Shown here: positions 63,519 through 64,000 of the stretch, one piece after another | Layout of the letters: each line of letters opens with the position of its first letter | Numbering within the stretch: the first letter of the stretch is position 1 | Assembly: GCF_902705885.1 (NCBI RefSeq) | Contig: NZ_CACSIP010000014.1 | Coordinates: 1-64,000, forward strand | Source of the DNA: Mycolicibacterium austroafricanum | Lineage (GTDB): Bacteria; Actinomycetota; Actinomycetes; Mycobacteriales; Mycobacteriaceae | Direction: 5' to 3' | Length of the DNA stretch: 64,000 nt | Notes under the pieces: generated by a model | The model's input: only the letters and a program-made list of their open reading frames with translations | Database searches by the model: none | Told to the model about the DNA's origin: nothing | Position numbers and translations under genes: made by a program

Positions 63519-64000
63519 ATGGCCGGTGCAGCCCCCGTGGTCGACGATCTGCGCGCTGAGAGCGACGACCTGGACACGTTGGTCGGCGACCTGGAGCCGG
63601 CGCGGTGGGGTACCGACACTCCCGCGCCCGGGTGGACCATCGCCCATCAGATCGCGCACCTGCTGTGGACCGATCGGGTCGCGTTGACCGCGGTCACCGA
63701 CGAGCCCGGCTTCGGGAAGGTGCTCGAGCAGGCGGCCGAGAACCCCACCGGCTTCGTCGACGCCGGCGCCGAGCAGCTCGCGACGCTGCCTCCCGAGCGG
63801 CTCCTGGACGAGTGGCGGTCCACCCGCGCCGCGCTGCACGACGCTCTGTTGACCGTGGCCGAGGGCCGCAAGCTGCCCTGGTTCGGGCCGCCGATGAGCG
63901 CGGCCTCGATGGCCACCGCCCGGTTGATGGAGACGTGGGCCCACGGCCTCGATGTCGCCGACGCACTGGGCGTGACCCGCCGCCCGACCGCCCGGCTGCG
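63519..64000 (+). CDS. DinB/MDMPI-type metal-binding protein (TIGR03084-like), partial
   Basis: The first 160 codons of a protein that continues beyond the window. [13 protein letters not shown] holds two histidines and [16 protein letters not shown] a third, the metal-binding pattern of the maleylpyruvate-isomerase/DinB fold. It is the counterpart of Rv0036c. Mycothiol-dependent enzymes belong to this fold, but no reaction is known for this subgroup. Confidence 0.82.
   Translation, partial: MAGAAPVVDDLRAESDDLDTLVGDLEPARWGTDTPAPGWTIAHQIAHLLWTDRVALTAVTDEPGFGKVLEQAAENPTGFVDAGAEQLATLPPERLLDEWRSTRAALHDALLTVAEGRKLPWFGPPMSAASMATARLMETWAHGLDVADALGVTRRPTARL

Overview
The window is chromosomal DNA of high-GC content from a mycobacterium, most likely a fast-growing Mycolicibacterium. 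The evidence is a gene order that matches the Mycobacterium tuberculosis block Rv0036c to Rv0058 (DinB/MDMPI protein, MFS, YqgE, Rv0039c, mtc28, leuS, MarR, GntR, LLM, hydrolase, ino1, PadR, DUF1707, DUF5318, ponA1, GT87, rpsF, ssb, rpsR, rplI, dnaB), together with an intein-split dnaB, F420-type LLM oxidoreductases and a glucosylglycerate hydrolase.

Positions 1-3850 are a decayed border zone. It holds the 3' end of a FadB-type gene, a DUF732 secreted protein, a frameshifted amino-acid ABC ATPase and the C-terminal half of its permease. That permease is fused to a displaced, degenerate piece of a DnaB intein (about 2556-3222), which is followed by an IS3-family transposase relic.

Positions 3889-24993 form an accessory catabolic island. 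It encodes a ketose kinase and an RpiB-type isomerase (derK/derI-like), an LLM oxidoreductase, a class III aminotransferase, a five-gene oligopeptide-type ABC importer, a YczE membrane protein with a small upstream coupled ORF, a cyclase-family hydrolase, a CzcO-type FAD monooxygenase and a second-site PdxS. It also carries a semialdehyde dehydrogenase / glutaryl-CoA dehydrogenase / type III CoA-transferase operon, an HPS/KGPDC-type aldolase and a TetR regulator. Six promoters in the island carry the same 16-bp palindrome (about TAGGGCATNTGTCCTA). In most of them it lies exactly between a -35 and a -10 element, so the island looks like one regulon, probably under the TetR protein. Its substrate is unknown; the enzymes suggest that carbon leaves through glutaryl-CoA and through sugar phosphates. 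Relics at 17674-17937, 23281-23677 and 25069-25726 show ongoing loss.

Positions 26064-31238 encode a redox operon (two small membrane proteins, ApbE, a ferric-reductase/ferredoxin fusion) divergent from an OmpR-type two-component system. Positions 31437-41413 are the conserved replication, ribosome and cell-wall block. dnaB carries two inteins: a class 3 mini-intein in the P-loop and a large class 1 intein with a homing-endonuclease domain.

Positions 41548-64000 continue the conserved block with lineage-specific insertions: an ArsR-like regulator plus PH-like protein cassette flanked by two nearly identical 62-bp hairpins, an Eis-like acetyltransferase, a secreted zinc metalloprotease, a PhoX phosphatase, glucosylglycerate hydrolase, an SDR and an AbiEi-DUF559 protein.
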